Made by a program: the position numbers and the translations under genes. The notes beneath the pieces are model-generated. The model saw only the letters and a list, made by a program, of their open reading frames with translations, was not told the DNA's origin and searched no databases. A DNA stretch of 9,868 bases from Flavobacteriales bacterium (GTDB lineage Bacteria > Bacteroidota > Bacteroidia > Flavobacteriales_D > SKUL01). The DNA is taken from the NCBI GenBank assembly GCA_007129985.1, contig SKUL01000233.1:1-9868 (forward strand), given 5' to 3'. Below are positions 7,054 to 9,868 of this stretch, piece by piece (within the stretch, counting starts at the first letter, position 1; every line of letters starts with the position of its first letter).

Positions 7054-7773
7054 ATGAAAACACTACTTCTGGTCTCCTTCACGCTCTTTTCCACGGCCGT
7101 TATTCACTTCTTCACACCCTGGAGTTTCTCGAAAAAATCAGATTCTAAAGAAATTACACTTGAAGAGGGGGTGGGGAAACGCGCAGCAATGCGGGTTCGG
7201 CTTCTTGAAGCAGGTTTGAGTGAAGAGGCTTTGGATACTGGTCTGGAAGGATTTGAAAAATTGCTCAGCGCAGGACATATACTCCGAGATGACCTTGTTT
7301 GCATCATTGATTTCAGCCTCCCTTCCAATGCAGAGAGGTTGTGGATATTGAACCCTTCTTCTTTAGAGCCTGTGCATACTTCTCTTGTCGCGCATGGTAG
7401 AAACTCAGGAAATTTGTGGGCTCGGAGCTTTTCGAATGAGCCGGGCTCTTATGCGTCTAGTCTCGGGTTTTATTCCACAGCCGAAAATTACCACGGGAAG
7501 CACGGACTCTCATTGAGACTTGACGGCCTTGAACCTGATTTCAACGACAAGGCCCGCGAAAGAGCTGTTGTGATGCACTCTGCAGAATATGCAGATCCTT
7601 CATTTGTTGAGGTACATGGTCGCCTTGGTCGCAGTTTTGGTTGTCCGTCTATTCCAACTCAAGGCCATGAGGATGTGCTGCGGCAAATTGCCAACGGAGT
7701 TTGCCTGTTCATCTTCGCACCCGATGATGAGTATCTGACGGGTTCTCCAATCCTCTGTGGTAACAATTTATAG
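7054..7773 (+). CDS. Murein L,D-transpeptidase catalytic domain protein (YkuD_2 family)
   Basis: A 239-residue exported protein of the YkuD_2 branch of L,D-transpeptidases, predicted to form 3-3 cross-links in, or otherwise modify, peptidoglycan through an acyl-enzyme on Cys. Residues 1-22 are a hydrophobic leader (KTLLLVSFTLFSTAVIHFF) with no obvious signal peptidase I site, so it may be cleaved or stay as an anchor. The catalytic domain runs about 80-223: IIDFSLPSNAERLWILN, then HGRNSGNLWARSFSNEPGS, SLGFYSTAENYHGKHG, the His175 segment AVVMHSAEYA, and GRLGRSFGCPSIP with the nucleophile Cys197. Length is normal for this family. It likely has its own promoter (7028-7035) and converges on another L,D-transpeptidase only 10 nt away. 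Assignment to the family is strong from the spacing of the HG, His and SFGCP motifs; the precise reaction (cross-linking or another exchange) cannot be told. Confidence 0.9.
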   Translation: MKTLLLVSFTLFSTAVIHFFTPWSFSKKSDSKEITLEEGVGKRAAMRVRLLEAGLSEEALDTGLEGFEKLLSAGHILRDDLVCIIDFSLPSNAERLWILNPSSLEPVHTSLVAHGRNSGNLWARSFSNEPGSYASSLGFYSTAENYHGKHGLSLRLDGLEPDFNDKARERAVVMHSAEYADPSFVEVHGRLGRSFGCPSIPTQGHEDVLRQIANGVCLFIFAPDDEYLTGSPILCGNNL

Positions 7774-7783
7774 GCCTTTTCGG

Positions 7784-9421
7784 CTACAACCACGAAGGGA
7801 CCCCTTCAAGTCCGCGAACAATATCCTCGTCGCGCTGGTAGATATCTTCTCGAAATTCCAGCACTCCGTTTTGCCTGGCCCATGAAGTGAAGTAGGTGAG
7901 GTACACCTCAATACCCTGCTTCAGACGCACTGTGGTTTCTCTGCCTGCTAGCGCTACGTTCCTGATGCGCTGAGCAGTCCACGAAGGCTGATCTGCAAGA
8001 AGCAGTTCCGCTAGTTCCAATGGACGTTCAATCCTAATGCAGCCCGAGCTGAATGCTCTGGATTCGCGGTCAAACAGTTCTCTGGAAGGTGTGTCATGAA
8101 TGTATACATTGTAGCTGTTGGGGAACATGAATTTTACCCGCCCAAGCGCGTTTTGCGCGCCCGGTAATTGTCTCACCATATAGGGGAAATTCCTCGCAGT
8201 CACCTCCGACCAATTGATGCTCTCGTAAGAAACGGGTCTGCCCGAAGGTGTGATAATTTGCATGTTTTTTTCGTTAAGGTAGCCGGATCCTTTTTTCAGT
8301 TGAGGCAATACGTCTACTCGAAGAATGGTAGGTGGTACCACCCAATCTGGGCTGAGTACCATGTACGTCATGGTTTCATTGAAAACGGGTGTCTTCCGAT
8401 AGTGTTTGCCTACGATGGCTCGACTGCTGAATAGGGTGTCTCCGTGATCAATAAAATCAATCCTGAAGTTGGCGATGTTCACGATTATTTTACGCTCTTC
8501 AGGGAACTCAGATAACCACCGGTAGCGCTCTGTATTGGCCTTGAGTGTGTTGATGTATTCCTGCGGAGTTGTGTTGAGGAATGACAGCGTACGAGGCCCG
8601 ATGACACCATCGGGATGAAGCCCCCTGTGTGACTGAAAACTTTTGATTGTGGCGAGCAGTTCATTATCGTATTTCTGAGATGCCGTATCTCCCGGATTGT
8701 ACAGCAGTCTGGATAGACGCTCCCGGATTTTTACGATGTTGTCGGAGGAATCGCCCGGTTCAATTTTTCTTTCACTGCGAATAATTTCCCATGGCTCATC
8801 TAGCATTGAGTAGAAGAATTCAATTTTTTGAACCATGAATTGATAGGCTGAATCTCCCGGTGCGAGCATTTCGAGTGTCTGAGGTACCTCTTGCATGGAA
8901 ATAGCGTATTCAAGTTTTTCGTCCAGCATCAGCTCGGGGGCGTCTCGTTGAATTTTCCAGGTGGCTTCGATGGTCTGTGAGTGTAATTTACCTTGATGCA
9001 AGTGAGAGCCGAGTATCATGAAAGCATCCGTGAGCAACAGGTCTATTGTGGTGAGTAAACTCGTGTCTGCTTCCGCGTTGATCTTATACTTCTCAAAGAG
9101 GGTTTCAAGTTTGTCTGAGTGGTAGGCTTTGTCGGTGAGTCCGTGTCGCCAAACAGTGCCGATATATGCCTGCATGGCAAATGCCGATTTCCTCAACTCG
9201 CCTTGGGCATTGAACCAAGCCGGCTCAAAGGCGCGATTGGCATAAAACCGCGGTAGTACCTGAGAAGAGTATAGTGGGGTTCCGTTGATTTTATATTTCT
9301 GACCCTCGGGTTTGTTTTCAATAAACACCCTTATTCGTTGAGCCAGCTGCGATTTCGCAGCATGTAATTCCAGTAGGGGCGAAAGAAGCAGAAGCAGGAG
9401 AAATAGTCTTAAATGAGCCAT
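7784..9421 (-). CDS. YcbB/LdtD-type L,D-transpeptidase with peptidoglycan-binding domain
   Basis: A 545-residue exported enzyme predicted to make 3-3 cross-links between meso-diaminopimelate residues of peptidoglycan. Numbering is from the ATG at 9421-9419. An N-terminal signal sequence (LRLFLLLLLLSPLLELHAA, about 1-22) is followed by the helical scaffold domain of YcbB-like enzymes (about 35-215, including FEPAWFNAQGELRKSA). A peptidoglycan-binding domain lies at about 223-281 (PGDSSDNIVKIRERL ... FQSHRGLHPDGVIGPRTL). The YkuD catalytic domain runs about 308-475, with His442 in YIHDTPSRELF and the nucleophile Cys461 in FSSGCIRIERP. The SPDWVVPPTI and PFNSYNVYIHDTP-like stretches (here FPNSYNVYIHDTP) are typical. 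A TTG two codons upstream would extend it by two residues, but the ATG gives the better start. A -7 promoter element ends only three bases before the ATG. Its stop faces the stop of the YkuD_2 gene across 10 nt. The architecture is complete and nothing looks broken. Confidence 0.94.
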   Translation of the reverse strand: MAHLRLFLLLLLLSPLLELHAAKSQLAQRIRVFIENKPEGQKYKINGTPLYSSQVLPRFYANRAFEPAWFNAQGELRKSAFAMQAYIGTVWRHGLTDKAYHSDKLETLFEKYKINAEADTSLLTTIDLLLTDAFMILGSHLHQGKLHSQTIEATWKIQRDAPELMLDEKLEYAISMQEVPQTLEMLAPGDSAYQFMVQKIEFFYSMLDEPWEIIRSERKIEPGDSSDNIVKIRERLSRLLYNPGDTASQKYDNELLATIKSFQSHRGLHPDGVIGPRTLSFLNTTPQEYINTLKANTERYRWLSEFPEERKIIVNIANFRIDFIDHGDTLFSSRAIVGKHYRKTPVFNETMTYMVLSPDWVVPPTILRVDVLPQLKKGSGYLNEKNMQIITPSGRPVSYESINWSEVTARNFPYMVRQLPGAQNALGRVKFMFPNSYNVYIHDTPSRELFDRESRAFSSGCIRIERPLELAELLLADQPSWTAQRIRNVALAGRETTVRLKQGIEVYLTYFTSWARQNGVLEFREDIYQRDEDIVRGLEGVPSWL

Positions 9422-9424
9422 ATC

Positions 9425-9432
9425 CAAAATTA
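9425..9432 (-). promoter_or_regulatory. Candidate -7 element abutting the start of the YcbB-type gene
   Basis: Read on the minus strand, TAATTTTG is an exact TAnnTTTG match. Only GAT separates it from the ATG at 9421. If used, transcription would begin at or within a few bases of the start codon, giving a leaderless or nearly leaderless mRNA. No -33 TTTG sits at the normal spacing, so chance occurrence in an AT-rich gap is possible. Confidence 0.4.
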
Positions 9433-9468
9433 ACTATTCTACTCACAAGAATGTCGGCTGTCAATACG

Positions 9469-9503
9469 AAAAACCCCCGCTCCACTGAGGAACGGGGGTT
9501 TTT
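9469..9503 (-). terminator. Rho-independent hairpin terminator for the T9SS-sorted protein gene
   Basis: AAAAACCCCCG (9469-9479) and CGGGGGTTTTT (9493-9503) are perfect reverse complements forming an 11-bp stem around a 13-nt loop. On the minus strand the stem ends in five T after the G/C core, 24 nt beyond the stop of the gene at 9527-9868. The same structure also ends in T on the plus strand, so it could act in both directions. It lies about 48 nt before the start of the YcbB-type gene and insulates it from upstream transcription. Confidence 0.9.
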
Positions 9504-9526
9504 CAGGATTGGTTAACACTTACAAC

Positions 9527-9868
9527 TTAGCGTGCAATCATCAATTTCTCAACGTATGCACCTTCGTTGGTAGTGAGTTTGTACAGGTAGATACCGCTTG
9601 CAAGTCCACTCACGTCGTACTGGAACCAGTACTCTTGGTTAGCAAAGGCGTCACCTTCGTAGATAGCCTGCATCAGCTTACCGTCCATGTTGAACACCTC
9701 AAGTCTCACACGAGATTCAAAGGGCAGTTCAAAGGTGAACTGAGTGCGGGTAGCAGTCGGATTGGGGAATGCTGTGAGCGATACCGCAGGAATCTCCACC
9801 TGGTTGGCAAGATCAAACTGTGGCATGTCGCTTTCATCGCCGGGCTGTACAGTGATGATCTGTACTGC
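9527..9868 (-). CDS. Secreted protein C-terminus with T9SS type A sorting domain (5' end outside window)
   Basis: The last 113 residues of a larger minus-strand protein; the frame is open to the right edge, so the ATG at 9826 is internal. Residues about 30-113 of the visible part match the type A C-terminal sorting domain of the type IX secretion system. The marks are a VSLTAFPNPT opening, a strand VRLEVFNMDGKLM, the WFQYDVSGLASGIYLYKL segment, and a final EKLMIAR before the stop. Such domains route cargo through the Bacteroidota outer membrane and are cleaved with attachment to the surface or release. The functional part of the protein lies outside the window, so its activity (hydrolase, adhesin or other) cannot be given. 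It ends in a strong terminator 24 nt downstream. Confidence 0.92.
   Translation of the reverse strand, partial: AVQIITVQPGDESDMPQFDLANQVEIPAVSLTAFPNPTATRTQFTFELPFESRVRLEVFNMDGKLMQAIYEGDAFANQEYWFQYDVSGLASGIYLYKLTTNEGAYVEKLMIAR

Larger units (their letters stand above)
9422..9526. other. Intergenic region between the T9SS protein gene and the YcbB-type gene
   Basis: These 105 nt contain the hairpin terminator (9469-9503) and, near the YcbB-type start, the -7 element. Between them lies a short AT-rich stretch in which the -33 region of the YcbB-type promoter should fall. No small ORF is evident. Confidence 0.6.

Noticed and set aside
7771..7786. A hairpin between the two convergent transpeptidase genes (GCC-TTTTC-GGC).
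   Set aside because: The continuous stem is only 3 bp and there is no T tract after it, so it is unlikely to terminate transcription.
9422..9427. A TTG start two codons upstream for the YcbB-type gene.
   Set aside because: The ATG at 9421 is the stronger codon, gives a normal signal peptide, and the TTG falls within the candidate -7 element.

Overview
The window looks like chromosomal DNA from a member of the Bacteroidota, probably a Flavobacteriales-type marine or environmental organism. The evidence is a type IX secretion C-terminal sorting domain at the right edge, two exact matches to the Bacteroidota -7 promoter element (TAnnTTTG), start sites almost without Shine-Dalgarno sequences, and a SurA/PpiC/MoxR gene set of Bacteroidota type. 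Gene density is very high. There are no RNA genes, mobile elements, CRISPR arrays or phage genes, and no gene-free stretch longer than about 110 bases.

Layout, left to right. Positions 1-714 hold the 3' half of guaB (IMP dehydrogenase), entering from the left edge. It is followed after 37 nt by a tightly packed plus-strand run. This contains a large periplasmic parvulin-type prolyl isomerase (752-2722), a lipoprotein of the same chaperone family with no recognisable active site (2722-3618), and a SurA-like isomerase (3572-4972, apparently starting at TTG). It continues with a MoxR-type AAA+ ATPase (4972-5943) and, 10 nt later, gap (GAPDH, 5954-6946). Three of the junctions overlap (TGATG, a 47-nt overlap, TAATG), so translational coupling is likely and guaB through gap may form one transcript.

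After a 107-nt intergenic region with a candidate promoter and a 14-bp palindrome comes a YkuD_2-type murein L,D-transpeptidase (7054-7773). It converges, 10 nt apart, on a second and unrelated-looking L,D-transpeptidase of the YcbB/LdtD type on the minus strand (7784-9421). A strong hairpin terminator at 9469-9503 separates that gene from the 3' end of a minus-strand secreted protein (9527 to the right edge) whose C-terminus is a T9SS sorting domain.

How the genes may work together: the three parvulin-family proteins are predicted to act outside the inner membrane as folding factors for outer-membrane and secreted proteins. Their coupling to a cytoplasmic MoxR chaperone ATPase, with no DUF58 or VWA (Bat) partner gene beside it, is the most intriguing arrangement here. 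The two L,D-transpeptidases form a neighbouring cell-wall cross-linking pair. guaB and gap are housekeeping metabolism genes flanking the chaperone module. Most of the window is ordinary core genome; the interest lies in the chaperone operon architecture and a few start and promoter details.
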